Source: Halapricum salinum (GTDB taxonomy: Archaea; Halobacteriota; Halobacteria; Halobacteriales; Haloarculaceae). From it: DNA of 64,000 bases. The translations under genes were made by a program, and so were the position numbers. Location: assembly GCF_004799665.1 (NCBI RefSeq), contig NZ_CP031310.1:1232887-1296886 (forward strand), written 5' to 3'. How positions within the stretch are numbered: position 1 is the stretch's first letter; every line of letters begins with the position of its first letter. This document shows positions 17,630 to 27,920 of the stretch, one piece after another. The notes beneath the pieces were generated by a model. That model was not told where the DNA came from, made no database searches, and was given only the letters and a program-made list of their open reading frames with translations.

Positions 17630-18529
17630 TCACTCCGGCGACTGCAGATCCCGCTGAAACTCGTCGAAGACGCGCACGTCGTCGGGAACCTCGTACTCGA
17701 GCTGGCGCTCCGCACGTCGATCCACGTTGGCGTCCGCAAGCGGGTCGGCGACCGACTCCCACCCGTCTTTGATCGCGATGGATTTCGCGGGCGTGCCAGC
17801 GGCGATGTGATGGGCGGGGATGTCCTTGCCGGCGATGGACTTGGCGGCGAGGATGGCGTTCTCGCCCACTCGGACGCCGGCACGAACCATCGAGTCGTAG
17901 GTGATCCGCACGTCGTCCTCGACGACCGTGTGGTAGTTGTCGACGTGGGTCTGGTCGACGGCGTCGTGGTCGTGACTGTAGAGGTGGGCGTCGTCGGAGA
18001 TGGAGACCCGATCGCCGATGGTCAGCTTCCCGCGGTCGTCCAGATGGACGTCGTCGTGGATGACCACGTTGTCGCCGACCTCGATGTTGTGACCGTAGGT
18101 AAAGGAGATGTTCTTGAAGAAGCGGCAGTTCTCCCCGCAGGACTCGAAGAGGTGGTCGGCGAGCATCCGCCGGAAGCGCAGCGCGAACTCGACGTTGTCG
18201 GCCATGGGCGTGGCGTCGAACTGCCGCCAGAGCCACTGGAGGTATTTTGATTCGGTAAAGCGGTCCTCGTCTTTCTCGGCGTAGTACTCGCTCTCGAGGG
18301 TGGCGTTGCAGGGATCGTAGCCCTGCAGGCGGACCCGTTCTGCGGGGCTGACCGACTCGCCGCTCTGCCAGCGCTCGTAGGCCTCCCGATCACCGTGCAG
18401 ATCGATCAGGACGTCCTCGACGACGTCGCAGGTGTCCTCGTCGCTGCTGAGACGGTCGTCGACCTCGGAGATGAATTCGCGTAACCCCTGCTCGGCGTAG
18501 GTGGGCAACGAAACGTGCCGCTTTGTCAT
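17630..18529 (-). CDS. left-handed beta-helix acyltransferase
   Basis: A 299-residue protein. The start at 18529 (MTKRHVSLPTYAEQ) is preferred to the frame extending to 18553. The first 130 residues are helical. From about 135 to 245 there are hexapeptide repeats typical of a left-handed beta-helix (NIEVGDNVVIHDDVHLDD, GKLTIGDRVSISDDAHL, VRVGENAILAAKSIAGKDIPA). The His in SHDHDAVD corresponds to the active-site region of maltose/galactoside-type acetyltransferases. The family transfers acyl groups from acyl-CoA to sugars or other hydroxyls. The substrate cannot be told. Confidence 0.85.
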   Translation of the reverse strand: MTKRHVSLPTYAEQGLREFISEVDDRLSSDEDTCDVVEDVLIDLHGDREAYERWQSGESVSPAERVRLQGYDPCNATLESEYYAEKDEDRFTESKYLQWLWRQFDATPMADNVEFALRFRRMLADHLFESCGENCRFFKNISFTYGHNIEVGDNVVIHDDVHLDDRGKLTIGDRVSISDDAHLYSHDHDAVDQTHVDNYHTVVEDDVRITYDSMVRAGVRVGENAILAAKSIAGKDIPAHHIAAGTPAKSIAIKDGWESVADPLADANVDRRAERQLEYEVPDDVRVFDEFQRDLQSPE

Positions 18530-18602
18530 ACCGGCCGAAAGGGGGCTGGCCACATATGGATTCGGTTGTGCGCGGCCGCGTCCAGCCGCCGTGGTCGCGC
18601 CC

Positions 18603-19706
18603 TCACAGAATGTCCATCGCTTCGAGACGTTCGGGCAGGTACGTGTCGGTCACGAAGTCCAGACCGTGCGATGCGAGGGCCTGCTGTTCGGACTTCTTCT
18701 CGATGTCCAGCTGGAGTTCGATCTGCTCCTCCCAGTAGTCGGTCTGGAAGCGCGGGTCTTCCAGTTCAGACTCCAGGGCGTTGATGTCCGAGTCGCTGAG
18801 GGGATCGGTCGGCAGGTCGTACTCGACGATGTCCTCGGGCTGGACGCCGATGAACCGGGCCTGGGGCGTCGCGAGGTACTCCGAGAGGTGCGCGGACTTG
18901 ATCGACCCGTACGCCACGGAGCCGTAGATCCGATACGACCAGGGGTCACCGTCAGTGAACACCGTCACCGGCAAGTCGAGTTCGTCGTGCAGGCGCTTGG
19001 TGATCCGCCGCGTGGCACGAGCGGGCTGGCCCTTCAGGTGAACGACCATCGCGTTGTGTTCCTCGTCGAAGCCGTTCTCGACCAGCCGATCTCGCATACC
19101 ACCCGTCTCCACCGCGAGGACGAAGTCGGCGTCACACTCCAGAAATTCGATCTGGTCGGGATTGTTCGGGATCTGGTAGCCCCCCTCTCCGACGTCCTCC
19201 TGGCAGTGAATCTCGCGCTCGCCGCGGCGGGTCTGCTCGCGCAGCAGGAGCGGGCCCATCAGGGTCGCACCCGACTCCTCGGGGCGCATGTGGAAGTCCT
19301 CGCGGGTCGCTCCCGAGACGATTTCGAGATCCTCGACGAGCTGGTTCGACTCGTCCTGATCGTTGAACTGGGCCTCGTCCAGATCCCAGGACTCGCTGAG
19401 GTAGTACAGTTCACGCAGCGTCGAGGAGCGGTCTTCGTCGAGTTGCTGGGCGAGGAAGTCGATCGTATAGGTCGCTTTCAGGAGCTTCTGGGCGCCCGAG
19501 ACGGTCTTTGCGCTCCGGGTGGAGTGGCGGTCGCCGTAGACCCAGACGTCGCTGTCCTCGTCGTACTCGATGTTGCTCTTCGTTCTGGTCGGGACCTGCA
19601 ACTGCGGGACGTCGCCCGTCTCGAACTGCTCGTAGAACTGTTCGGCCAGCGCGAGCAGGCGCTCGCGGGCGTCGCCTTCGCCGTAGTTGATGTCGTCTGC
19701 GCTCAT
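18603..19706 (-). CDS. top6A: DNA topoisomerase VI subunit A
   Basis: A 367-residue Spo11-like subunit that makes the double-strand break in type IIB topoisomerase. The DNA-attacking tyrosine lies in [11 protein letters not shown] (Tyr101/102). The Toprim metal-binding residues appear in VLAVETGGM (Glu) and [10 protein letters not shown] (Asp-Gly-Asp). The ATG at 19706 overlaps the top6B stop (ATGA), so the two subunits are translationally coupled. It works with subunit B as an A2B2 complex that relaxes positive and negative supercoils and separates daughter chromosomes. Confidence 0.97.
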   Translation of the reverse strand: MSADDINYGEGDARERLLALAEQFYEQFETGDVPQLQVPTRTKSNIEYDEDSDVWVYGDRHSTRSAKTVSGAQKLLKATYTIDFLAQQLDEDRSSTLRELYYLSESWDLDEAQFNDQDESNQLVEDLEIVSGATREDFHMRPEESGATLMGPLLLREQTRRGEREIHCQEDVGEGGYQIPNNPDQIEFLECDADFVLAVETGGMRDRLVENGFDEEHNAMVVHLKGQPARATRRITKRLHDELDLPVTVFTDGDPWSYRIYGSVAYGSIKSAHLSEYLATPQARFIGVQPEDIVEYDLPTDPLSDSDINALESELEDPRFQTDYWEEQIELQLDIEKKSEQQALASHGLDFVTDTYLPERLEAMDIL

Positions 19707-22126
19707 GTTTGCACCGTGAGTTTCTCGTCTTCGATTCCGTCGACGGAGATCTCCGAGGGAGCCGTCGTATCGACACGATATTCGAGTTCGGCGGTCTCCC
19801 CGCTGGAGACCGAGGGCGACCACTTGATGAACCACTCGCCGTCCATCTCGACGACGTTCGCGCCGTTGACGTCCTGGGGTTCCGCGCCGACGATCTCCGT
19901 GAGTTCGAGGTCGGCGCTTCGATCGGAGTTGTTCTCGACGGTGATCGTCGCGGTGTCACCGTCGACCTCGCGATCGACCAGGACGTTGTTCATGATCCGG
20001 GCCATCGCCTCGTCGATGTTCGGTTTCTCGTTGCCCGTCACCGAGGCCAACTTTTCGGCCATCTCCGGCAGGATCGTCGCGAGTTTGTTCTGCTTCTTGC
20101 GGCGCTGCTGCATCGAGCGGCGCTTGTTGAGGTAGCTCTTGAGGTCCCGCGCCGCTTCGCGGATCGCGAGTTCGATCTCGCTTTCGATCTCCGGGACGTT
20201 CGCGACGGCGTCCTTCGATTCGCTGGTGAAGGGGACGTTCGTCGAGGCGACGTGGACCATGACCACTGCGGGGCCGTTCGGAATCCCGCTGCCGCCCGGC
20301 TGGTCCAGGCCGTAGTTGCGCCAGTTGATCGACTTGACGACGTCGGTGGTCGCACACGCCCCGCGCTGGTAGACCAGCGGGACGCGGTTGGCGAAGCGCA
20401 TCACGTCGACCGTGCCGCCGTCTTCGAGATCGCCACCGTAGGCGATCCCGGCCTCGACGATGAACGGGTCGCCGCCGTGAACCGAGGCGTCCCGCGTCGC
20501 AGCGGCGTAGAAGTCGGCGTCGAACTCCTTTTTGAGGCCGGAGAGCACCAGTTCGTCGGTGATCGGCGCGAGACACCCAGTTGGGGGAGACATGATGTCG
20601 GTCGCCCGCATCGCCTCCAGGAGTTCGGAGGCGGCGTCCCGATCGTCGGCGATCGAACTGACGGTGGGCGGGTCGTCCGGCACCGTCGCCATGACTCCCC
20701 AGATCGCCTCGACGACGTTCTCTCTGGCCGTGTCGCCGAAGGTCGCGTCGTCGTACTCCTCGGTGGCGTCGGCCGCCCGGGCCACGTAGTCGCCGAGGTC
20801 CTCGCGCGTAAGTCGGTGGCGCTGGTCGTCGCTGTTGACGAACTTCGCGGCCAGCCGCTCGGAGAGGCCCTGGAGTACAGCGTCGTCTTTCCGAGTGCTC
20901 GTGGCCTCGTCGACCAGCGGGTAGAGGTCCGACGTGAGCGCCTCCTTGCGGTCGGCGTCGGTCTCGCCGTCGCCCAGTAGCTGGACCCAGGCAGCCTCGG
21001 TGGCCTTCTCTCTGACCGTGGAGCCGAAGGTCGTCCCGAACTCGTCCTCGACGGCGTCGGCCTCCGAATCGACGATTTCACGGACCTCGTGGTGGGCGAC
21101 GCGGTCGCAGTCGTCGATGGAGTCGGATACTGCGCCGGCGAAGGTCTTGGTCGCCTCCTTGCCCTTGTTCGAGACCGCCGCGCGGACCGCGGCCGCGACG
21201 TCAGCCTCTTCGTGTACCTGCGGGGGCCGCCAGGCCATCCCGCGGCCGAAGTGCCGATCCCGGAAGCGGTCGATGACGCTGTCGGCGGTCTTCTGGCCGA
21301 CTCGCGTAAACTCCTCCTGCAGAAAGCCAGAGATCGAATAGGAGTCGGTCGCCTCCAGCATCTTCAGCAGGGTACCCAGTTCGACGCCGTGGGGGTGAGG
21401 CCGAATCTCCTCGGTCTCGGCGGGGAGTTCGGCGTTCTCGGCGCGCTCGAACTTGAGTGGCGAGTCGAGGTTCGGCTCGGCGAACTCGATCCGGGCGTGG
21501 GGGTTGACGACCGCGGTCTCCGCGATGTACTCGTGGAGGCTCTGGCGAGCGCGCATGTTGGCCTCCATCTCCAGTTCGATCCGCGTCCCGTGGGGACGTT
21601 CCCAGGTCGTCGTCTCCTCGACGTCGATCTCTGGTTCGTTCGTATCCGTATCGATGATCAACTCGAAGTACTGGGCCTCGCTCGATCCCTTCGTCCGGGA
21701 GGTGATCTTCGCGGGCTTGCCGCTGGTGAGTTGTGAGTAGAGGACGGCGGCAGAGATCCCGATCCCCTGCTGGCCGCGATTCTGCTCACGCTTGTGAAAC
21801 CGGGACCCATAGAGGAGTTTCCCGAACACTTTCGGAATCTGCTCTTTCGTGATCCCGGGGCCGTTGTCCTCGATGACCAGCGTGTAGTAGTCACGGTTCT
21901 CCGATATTTCGACGTAAATATCAGGGAGAATATCTGCTTCCTCGCAGGCGTCGAGAGAGTTGTCGACGCCTTCTTTTACTGCCGTGACGAGCGCCCGGGC
22001 CCCCGAGTCGAACCCGAGCATGTGCTTGTTCTTCTCGAAGAACTCGGCGATGGAGATCTGGCGCTGGCTCTCGGCCAGTTCCTCGGCGATCCCCGACTCG
22101 CCCAGTGTGGACTGCATCGATGGCAT
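19703..22126 (-). CDS. top6B: DNA topoisomerase VI subunit B
   Basis: An 807-residue GHKL-ATPase subunit. Landmarks are [13 protein letters not shown] (Mg-coordinating Asn), VIEDNGPGI, and [12 protein letters not shown] (ATP lid). A helix-two-turn-helix and transducer domain follow, and a C-terminal Ig-like segment after about residue 640 is usual in longer archaeal versions. An unusual insertion-rich middle region (about 320-520) with predicted helices is seen in haloarchaeal homologues. The ATG at 22126 suits a TATA box about 31 bases upstream; ATG 22117 (MQSTLGES) is the alternative. First gene of the top6BA operon. Confidence 0.96.
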   Translation of the reverse strand: MPSMQSTLGESGIAEELAESQRQISIAEFFEKNKHMLGFDSGARALVTAVKEGVDNSLDACEEADILPDIYVEISENRDYYTLVIEDNGPGITKEQIPKVFGKLLYGSRFHKREQNRGQQGIGISAAVLYSQLTSGKPAKITSRTKGSSEAQYFELIIDTDTNEPEIDVEETTTWERPHGTRIELEMEANMRARQSLHEYIAETAVVNPHARIEFAEPNLDSPLKFERAENAELPAETEEIRPHPHGVELGTLLKMLEATDSYSISGFLQEEFTRVGQKTADSVIDRFRDRHFGRGMAWRPPQVHEEADVAAAVRAAVSNKGKEATKTFAGAVSDSIDDCDRVAHHEVREIVDSEADAVEDEFGTTFGSTVREKATEAAWVQLLGDGETDADRKEALTSDLYPLVDEATSTRKDDAVLQGLSERLAAKFVNSDDQRHRLTREDLGDYVARAADATEEYDDATFGDTARENVVEAIWGVMATVPDDPPTVSSIADDRDAASELLEAMRATDIMSPPTGCLAPITDELVLSGLKKEFDADFYAAATRDASVHGGDPFIVEAGIAYGGDLEDGGTVDVMRFANRVPLVYQRGACATTDVVKSINWRNYGLDQPGGSGIPNGPAVVMVHVASTNVPFTSESKDAVANVPEIESEIELAIREAARDLKSYLNKRRSMQQRRKKQNKLATILPEMAEKLASVTGNEKPNIDEAMARIMNNVLVDREVDGDTATITVENNSDRSADLELTEIVGAEPQDVNGANVVEMDGEWFIKWSPSVSSGETAELEYRVDTTAPSEISVDGIEDEKLTVQT

Positions 22127-22153
22127 TCGTTAGGGGAAACCACTCCTGCGTGG

Positions 22154-22160
22154 CTTAAAG
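22154..22160 (-). promoter_or_regulatory. TATA box of top6B-top6A
   Basis: The minus-strand sequence CTTTAAG lies about 31 bases before the ATG at 22126, as expected for an archaeal TATA box with a very short leader. Confidence 0.5.
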
Positions 22161-22198
22161 CCTTCTCGGTGGCAGGGTGAAAGTGAAACCAGCGCGAG

Positions 22199-23509
22199 CT
22201 AGTAGAGGACCGTCCGCTCGACGTCCCGGGCCGTCGCTCGCCGGACGATACCGGCGATCGGGTCGACGACGTTCTGCAACTCGTAGTCGGTGCTGAAGAC
22301 GGCGAGGCGGGCGCGTTTGCCTTCCTCGATCGAGCCGATCTCCTCGTCGCGCTTGATGAGGCGTGCGCCGTTAATCGTGGCCATCTGTAACACCTCCGTC
22401 ACCGTGACGTCGAACAGTTTGCTCGTGAACTCCATCTCCCGCAGCATCGACGAGGAGTTGAGCATCACGTTGTCAGTCGCGAGCGCGACCGTCGTCGCCT
22501 CGTGGAGTCGTTCGAGCGGCGGGAGTTCGTCCAGGATCACGAGGTTCGACCGTGGCAGACAGACGACTCCGATGTCGTCGTCCGAGAGCGTCTGGTAGTC
22601 CTGCTCGCGGGTGTGAACCATGTGAGAGGTGTAGTCGGGGTTCAGCGCGAGGCTGGCGTCGATGTCGTCGGCGTTGGGCTCGCCCGAGTGGAGTGCGAAC
22701 ACCTTCCCGAGATCGGCACAGATCTCGCGTGCTCGCTCGGCCTGCTCGCCATAGGGTGCGTAGGTGTTGTAGCCGTCTGCGTTTTCGATTTCAGCCTGGA
22801 GGTCTGCAGACTCGTCGATCGCCCCGGTCAACAGGCCGACTGCCTCGACGGCGGTCTGTTCGTCGGCCATGTTGAGGTCCTCGATTCCCGTGACCCCTTC
22901 CTCCTTGAAGTCGGCGAACGTCCCGGTCCCGGACGCACGCATGAACTCCATCGTCTCGATCATCGCCTGGCGTTTCTCCGCTCGAGTCGCGTTGCCGTTG
23001 ATCTCACTCTTCAGACCGGGATCGATGAACAGCTCGTACCAGGAGTAGTTCCGGGCGCGTTCACCGTCTTTGGCGGTCGAATCAGTGATGTGGGTATGCG
23101 GATTGACGAACGCCGGCACGATGATGTCGTCCGACTCGACGCCTTCCTCGGTGATCGAGACGATCTCGCCGTCTTCGATCCGGACGGTCCCCTCGGTGAC
23201 GGACATCTCCTCGCCGACGACGAGCGTCCCCGAGAGCGTTTCGACGCCGTCTTCGGTAGCAGTCGCGGTCGTCCCAGGCGGCTCGGCTGTCGTCTCGGTC
23301 GGATCGGCCGTCGTATTCGTCGCGCCGTCGGAGGTCGTACAGCCGGCGAGCACGCCAGCCGCGCCGACGCCCGCCAGCGCTTTGAGAAACTGCCGACGAC
23401 CGGGCAGTTCCTCCGGACCGTAGACCTGCCGCATCCGCTCTCTGATCGCCGACGTGTCGGCTCCGGCAGGTGGGTTACAGCAACCGCAGGACGAGCCGTG
23501 ATCGCTCAT
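22199..23509 (-). CDS. Tat-exported lipoprotein, amidohydrolase superfamily
   Basis: A 436-residue protein. After a 36-residue N-region containing Cys8, Cys10 and Cys11 (SCGCC) comes a twin-arginine motif GRRQFLKALAG and a lipobox LAGC (Cys57), then a Thr-rich tether. The rest is a metal-dependent hydrolase of the adenosine/cytosine deaminase-like branch: VNPHTH with His138 and His140, ALHSGEPN, and ALATDNVM with the metal Asp. Such enzymes are usually cytoplasmic deaminases or amidases; here the signal puts it outside the cell, anchored by lipid. Substrate unknown. The start at 23509 keeps the Cys-rich N-region; a later start inside it cannot be excluded. Confidence 0.8.
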   Translation of the reverse strand: MSDHGSSCGCCNPPAGADTSAIRERMRQVYGPEELPGRRQFLKALAGVGAAGVLAGCTTSDGATNTTADPTETTAEPPGTTATATEDGVETLSGTLVVGEEMSVTEGTVRIEDGEIVSITEEGVESDDIIVPAFVNPHTHITDSTAKDGERARNYSWYELFIDPGLKSEINGNATRAEKRQAMIETMEFMRASGTGTFADFKEEGVTGIEDLNMADEQTAVEAVGLLTGAIDESADLQAEIENADGYNTYAPYGEQAERAREICADLGKVFALHSGEPNADDIDASLALNPDYTSHMVHTREQDYQTLSDDDIGVVCLPRSNLVILDELPPLERLHEATTVALATDNVMLNSSSMLREMEFTSKLFDVTVTEVLQMATINGARLIKRDEEIGSIEEGKRARLAVFSTDYELQNVVDPIAGIVRRATARDVERTVLY

Positions 23510-23810
23510 CGGTGCCCTCCAGTCCCCAGCCGCGACGTAATGATAGCAATTCGTCCAGGTATTCGAGTATATCTGCGTGATTCGTTCACTTTTCTACAGA
23601 AAAATAGAATTGTCGGGTAGGTATAAGCGCTTCTTAGGTCGAGATGCAGGTATATTACCCACCTGGGTCGATATACAGTATATTGGAGTGTACTAGCGAT
23701 TCTGATCAAATATCTAACAGTAGTTGCCAGTCACGTTGCCCACATCTGTCCCGATAAAAGATAGTACACTGATAGAAATGACTATCTGTGCGGTCCTCAC
23801 ATGAGAACGC
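23510..23810. promoter_or_regulatory. AT-rich divergent intergenic region
   Basis: These 301 bases between the amidohydrolase and a histidine kinase gene are markedly richer in A and T than the surroundings. Several TATA-like words occur (GCTATCATTACG on the minus strand near 23538-23549; ATAAAAGAT near 23756 on the plus strand; GGTATATTACC near 23651). No open frame of note is present. It probably carries both promoters and perhaps operators; none can be defined from sequence alone. Confidence 0.45.
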
Positions 23811-24998
23811 ATGGCAGACGGGGGCGACGGTGATGTCGGTGTCGGGTCACGTGGACAACACCTCGCGAGCGTCGGCGTCATCGTAGGGACCGGTGCAGTT
23901 CTGAGCGGGATCCATCTGCTGAGCATCGCTGGATCGAAGGCGAACGTCCTGACGGTGCTTTCGGGAGGAGTTACGTCGCTGGTGTTCTCGGCGGCAGTGG
24001 TCGGAATCGGGCTCTGGGCCGGACAATCGTGGGAAGCGTCCTCGACGACGCGGCTGGCCGTCTGGTGTGGCGGCGGCACGGCGAGTTTCCTCCTGCTGGC
24101 GTTTCTGGCACGGATCCTCGTCGAGAGCCAGGGCGGCACGCTCCCGCTCGGGCCGCGGTGGTTCGCGGGCGCGAGTTCGACCGGCGCACTCCTGGGCAGC
24201 GTCCTCGGGATCTACGACGTCCGACACGTCCGCGCGCGCCAGCGCTGGCGGACGGCGAAAGACCAGACCGAACGGCTGAACAATCGCCTCCGGCGCTCGA
24301 ACGAACGGCTGATGGTCATGAATCGCGTCCTCCGGCACAACGTTCGCAACGACCTCAACGTCGTCCAGGGCCGGGCCGAACTCATCGCCAGCCGCAACAC
24401 GGGCGTCGACGCCAGAGACGCCGAAACCATCGCCGACGTGGCCCAGAGTCTGGTTGCTCAGAGTGACAAAGCCCGGACGCTGGAGTCGCTGATGGGAGCC
24501 GAGGGCGACCACCAGAGCATCGATCTCGCGACCGTGGTAGAGCGGGAACTGGCCGCACTCGGGCAGACCTACCCCGGCGTCCAGGTAGCTATCGAGATGC
24601 CCGAACAGGTCCCCGTCGAGGCCGCACCGTCGCTCGATACGGCAGTCGCGAACCTGCTGGAGAACGCCGCCAAGCACAACGACGCCGACGAGCCGCGGGT
24701 CAGAGTCACCGTCGACTGGAATCCAATCGAGACCGAGCTCGTGATCGCGGACAACGGTCCCGGCGTCCCCGAACACGAACTGGACGTCCTCGACGAAGGC
24801 TCGGAGACGAAACTCAGACACACCAGTGGCCTCGGCCTGTGGACGACCGTCTGGGTCGTCGAACACTCCGACGGCGAGCTCGAATTCGAGGACAACGATC
24901 CTCGAGGGACGGTCGTCAGGATGCGCCTGCCCAGCGCCGATGCGGCCGAGGTCGACGGCTTCGATCGGGTCGGTCTGACGACGACCATGCCAGCCTGA
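23811..24998 (+). CDS. membrane-bound sensor histidine kinase
   Basis: A 395-residue protein. Four hydrophobic segments (about 18-38, 48-70, 82-103 and 118-136) form a 4TM sensor without a large outside loop. A coiled stretch (145-172) leads to the H-box NRVLRHNVRNDLNVV with His176. The ATPase part has the N-box NLLENAAKHN (about 285), G1 DNGPGVPE and G2 TSGLGLWT. It is of the haloarchaeal kinase type in which output is often a HalX or receiver protein encoded elsewhere; no partner lies next to it. The signal is unknown. Confidence 0.88.
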   Translation: MADGGDGDVGVGSRGQHLASVGVIVGTGAVLSGIHLLSIAGSKANVLTVLSGGVTSLVFSAAVVGIGLWAGQSWEASSTTRLAVWCGGGTASFLLLAFLARILVESQGGTLPLGPRWFAGASSTGALLGSVLGIYDVRHVRARQRWRTAKDQTERLNNRLRRSNERLMVMNRVLRHNVRNDLNVVQGRAELIASRNTGVDARDAETIADVAQSLVAQSDKARTLESLMGAEGDHQSIDLATVVERELAALGQTYPGVQVAIEMPEQVPVEAAPSLDTAVANLLENAAKHNDADEPRVRVTVDWNPIETELVIADNGPGVPEHELDVLDEGSETKLRHTSGLGLWTTVWVVEHSDGELEFEDNDPRGTVVRMRLPSADAAEVDGFDRVGLTTTMPA

Positions 24999-25071
24999 TC
25001 GACAGACGATCCAGGGGGACGGAACGTCACAGCCCGAGAGCTTTTTGTTCGCTGACTCGAATTCCGCCAGC

Positions 25072-25710
25072 ATGAATACGTGCCCGAGTTGTGGTGCGGC
25101 GGTCGATACCCGGGACGCCCACTGTCGCTACTGTGGCGCCGAGCTGTACAGCGAGACAGTACCCCAGCAGACAGCCCACCGAGACGATCGCCACGCAGCC
25201 GGGCAGTCGACGCAGGGCCCGCCAACAGCGGCCAGTCAGCAACCCCCACCGCGACAGCAGCGAACGCGGCCCCACGAGACGGGGACGGACCGACGGACGC
25301 TGCTGGCCGGTGGTGGTGCCGTAGTTGCCCTCGGGGTAGGGGCGTTCCTCGTACTCGGTGACAACACCGAAGACGACACCGCAACTCAGCCCGACACCGA
25401 ACAAGTGAGAGATGTCCCAGCGGCCGCGTTCGGTTTCGATTTCGACGCGGCCTCCCAGGGTGGGCAGCTCACGATCACGTGTCAAAGTACCGCCGACGAG
25501 ATATGGGCAACGAACCTGTACGTTCGAGGAACGGACCTCGCCCGAACCGGAGAGTGGAACGGGTCCACAAACGACGACGGCACGATCACTGCTGGCGACA
25601 GTTGGCGGATTCCAGTCGATAGCAGCGCCTACGAGGTCAGGGTCGTCTGGGAACCCGCGGATGGGGGCCAGCCGTCGGTGCTAGACAGCAGTGCGGGCCC
25701 CGACGCCTGA
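25072..25710 (+). CDS. zinc-ribbon protein with one membrane segment
   Basis: A 212-residue protein from the ATG at 25072. It begins with a zinc ribbon MNTCPSCGAAVDTRDAHCRYCGAEL (four Cys in two CxxC pairs), followed by a Gln/Pro/Thr-rich linker to about residue 70. A membrane segment (LLAGGGAVVALGVGAFLVLG, about 77-96) and a beta-rich outer domain (GGQLTITCQSTADEIWATNLYVRG) come next. The layout suggests a cytoplasmic zinc ribbon and an extracellular domain, as in many uncharacterised haloarchaeal proteins. Function unknown. Confidence 0.75.
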   Translation: MNTCPSCGAAVDTRDAHCRYCGAELYSETVPQQTAHRDDRHAAGQSTQGPPTAASQQPPPRQQRTRPHETGTDRRTLLAGGGAVVALGVGAFLVLGDNTEDDTATQPDTEQVRDVPAAAFGFDFDAASQGGQLTITCQSTADEIWATNLYVRGTDLARTGEWNGSTNDDGTITAGDSWRIPVDSSAYEVRVVWEPADGGQPSVLDSSAGPDA

Positions 25711-25740
25711 GCAGGTGTCTGGCCGGCGTCGACGCCGGAG

Positions 25741-27195
25741 TCAGTCGTCGGTCGGTTCGGGATCGGGGCCCACGTCGACGCCGAAGAAGTCGTCGGTGGC
25801 GTCACCGCGCTTCCAGCCGCCGCGGCGGAACCACGCCCAGGCGAGCCCCGCGCCGACGACGTTCGAGACGGCGAACGCCGCCCAGACGCCCTCTTGACCG
25901 ATCGAGCCGGCGCCGAACCAGGCGATCGGCAGGCGGACGACCCACAGCATGACGACCGTGATCGCCGCCGCGGTGAGCGTCCCGCCCGTCCCGCGGAAGC
26001 CGCCGATATACGCCCGCATGATTCCGATGAATCCGAACGAGGGTGCGGCGTAGCGCAGGAACGTCGCGCCGGGCTCGATCACCTTCGGATCGCTGGTGAA
26101 GACGCCGATGATCGACTCGGCGAACAGGAAGGCGAACACACCCATCGCTGCCAGCACGGCAAAGAGAATCTTCGCGGCGAAGTTGTTGGTTCGCTCCGCC
26201 CGGTCCAGCCGATCCGCACCGACGTTCTGGCCAGTCATCGTCTCCACACCCTGAGAGACGGCGATGGCGGGCAGGAAGACGATCGAGTTCACGCGGGCGA
26301 CGACGCCGAAGCCGGCGACGACCTCGTTGGCGAACTGCCCGACGATGAACAGCATGACCGTGACCGACAGCGCGCGGCCCGTCACCTCGACGGAACCGGG
26401 GACGCCGATCCGCAGGAGCTTGCCCCAGTACGCGAAGTCAGGACGCATCTGGGAGAGGTGGATCTCGACGCCGTAGCTGCCACGGAACATGATCGCCAGC
26501 CCGACGACCATCGCCAGCGCCCGGGAGAAGACGGTCGCGATGGCCGCGCCGGTGATCCCGAGTTGCGGGAACGGGCCCCAGCCGAAGATGAGAAACGGGT
26601 CGATCGCGATGTTGAGCACGACCGACCCCAGCATGACGAGCATCGGCGTGACAGTGTCACCGTAGCCCCGCATCAGCGAGATGAACACCGCGAAGCCGAA
26701 CATGAACGGCATGCCGAGCGCGATCACGCGCATGTAATCGGCCGCCAGCACCTGCACGGCGGCGTCGGCGCCCAGGAGACCCAGGACCGGCTCGACGACG
26801 GCGTAGCCCGCCAACCCCAGACCGAGCGAGACGGTCAGCGAGAACACCACCGTCTGGGAGGCCGCGAACTGGGCCTGTGACTCGTCGTCTGCACCGATGT
26901 TCTGGGCGACGAGAACGCTCCCGGCGATCGCCAGCCCCATCGCCATCGCGAACATCAGGAAGACCAGCGGGAACGAGAACGTGATCGCCGTCAGCGCGGT
27001 CGTACTGAAGCGACCGACCCAGAAGGTGTCGGCGAGGTTGTAGGCCGTCTGCAGCAGGTTCGTGACGACGATCGGCAGCGACAGGTAGAACAGCGGCCAG
27101 CCGATCCCGCCGCTGGTGAGATCCAGCTCGTCGGGGTCTTTGAGCAGCTGGCCGACGCGATCGCGGAACCCACCGAGTCTGGTCGCGACGCTCAT
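25741..27195 (-). CDS. MATE family efflux transporter
   Basis: A 484-residue membrane protein with about twelve hydrophobic segments in two similar halves (residues about 25-235 and 250-455). Family features include PIVVTNLLQTAYNLADTFWVG at the first helix pair and PAIAVSQGVETMTGQNVGA at the second half. Such transporters expel drugs or metabolites using Na+ or H+. The ATG at 27195 (MSVATRLGGFRDR) is chosen because the upstream frame is Arg/Ser-rich. A TetR-type palindrome about 75 bases upstream suggests repression by a regulator encoded elsewhere. Confidence 0.92.
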   Translation of the reverse strand: MSVATRLGGFRDRVGQLLKDPDELDLTSGGIGWPLFYLSLPIVVTNLLQTAYNLADTFWVGRFSTTALTAITFSFPLVFLMFAMAMGLAIAGSVLVAQNIGADDESQAQFAASQTVVFSLTVSLGLGLAGYAVVEPVLGLLGADAAVQVLAADYMRVIALGMPFMFGFAVFISLMRGYGDTVTPMLVMLGSVVLNIAIDPFLIFGWGPFPQLGITGAAIATVFSRALAMVVGLAIMFRGSYGVEIHLSQMRPDFAYWGKLLRIGVPGSVEVTGRALSVTVMLFIVGQFANEVVAGFGVVARVNSIVFLPAIAVSQGVETMTGQNVGADRLDRAERTNNFAAKILFAVLAAMGVFAFLFAESIIGVFTSDPKVIEPGATFLRYAAPSFGFIGIMRAYIGGFRGTGGTLTAAAITVVMLWVVRLPIAWFGAGSIGQEGVWAAFAVSNVVGAGLAWAWFRRGGWKRGDATDDFFGVDVGPDPEPTDD

Positions 27196-27269
27196 CCTGA
27201 CACCTCCACGCTCGCTCGCGCGGTCGCGCGAGTCACGACTCCGGGGACCATCACTGAACGTATCGATAC

Positions 27270-27287
27270 TGACTGACCAGTTAGTCA
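27270..27287. promoter_or_regulatory. TetR-type operator-like palindrome upstream of the MATE gene
   Basis: TGACTGACCAGTTAGTCA: seven of nine base pairs are symmetric around the centre. Operators of this TGACT...AGTCA type are common for haloarchaeal TetR/AcrR repressors of efflux genes. The site lies 75-92 bases before the MATE start codon, near the expected promoter. Confidence 0.5.
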
Positions 27288-27392
27288 AATAGCTTCTGGT
27301 CGCACGGCACGATGGCACACACCCACTCACACGGACGGGGTCTGGGGGCGAGGGAGTAGCCCTTAACACGCGGGCATGCCGACTGGAGAGTA

Positions 27393-27920
27393 ATGGTAGT
27401 CTCGAACGAGAAGGGCGACCGACGCGAGCGCGAACTCGTCAACGCGCTGGACGAGGCGGGCTTCGCGGTAATGCGTGCACCTGCAAGCGGCAGCGCGACC
27501 GAGCGCGAACTGCCGGACGTACTGGCCGGTGACGGCGGGGACTTCTACGCGATCGAAGCCAAGTCCAGTAGCGGCGACCCCATCTATCTCTCGGGCGAGG
27601 AGATCGAAGCGCTCGTGTACTTCTCGCAGAATTTCGGTGCAAAACCCCGTGTTGGCGTCCGCTTCGACCGGGAGGACTGGTACTTCTTCCACCCCGGCGA
27701 CCTCTACACGACCGACGGCGGGAACTACCGCGTCAAGAAAGAGACCGCCCTCGCGGACGGCGTCGACTTCGAAGAGTTCGTCGGCCACTCCGAAAAAGTG
27801 ACCCTGAACGACCTCGAAGAGGACGAGGACGATGGCCCCGACCAGAGCGTCCTGGACGTGCTCTCGGCGTTCGAACGCGGCGATCTGGACATCGACGAGG
27901 CCGCCGCTATGCTGGAGTGA
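27393..27920 (+). CDS. hjc: Holliday junction resolvase Hjc
   Basis: A 175-residue archaeal resolvase. The PD-(D/E)XK nuclease signature is complete: an early Glu in [12 protein letters not shown], the Asp in [10 protein letters not shown] and the E-x-K in FYAIEAKSS. The nuclease core takes up the first 120 residues; the rest is an acidic, haloarchaea-type tail with a small helical end ([22 protein letters not shown]). It cuts four-way DNA junctions during recombination. The gene is monocistronic and divergent from the MATE gene. Confidence 0.94.
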   Translation: MVVSNEKGDRRERELVNALDEAGFAVMRAPASGSATERELPDVLAGDGGDFYAIEAKSSSGDPIYLSGEEIEALVYFSQNFGAKPRVGVRFDREDWYFFHPGDLYTTDGGNYRVKKETALADGVDFEEFVGHSEKVTLNDLEEDEDDGPDQSVLDVLSAFERGDLDIDEAAAMLE

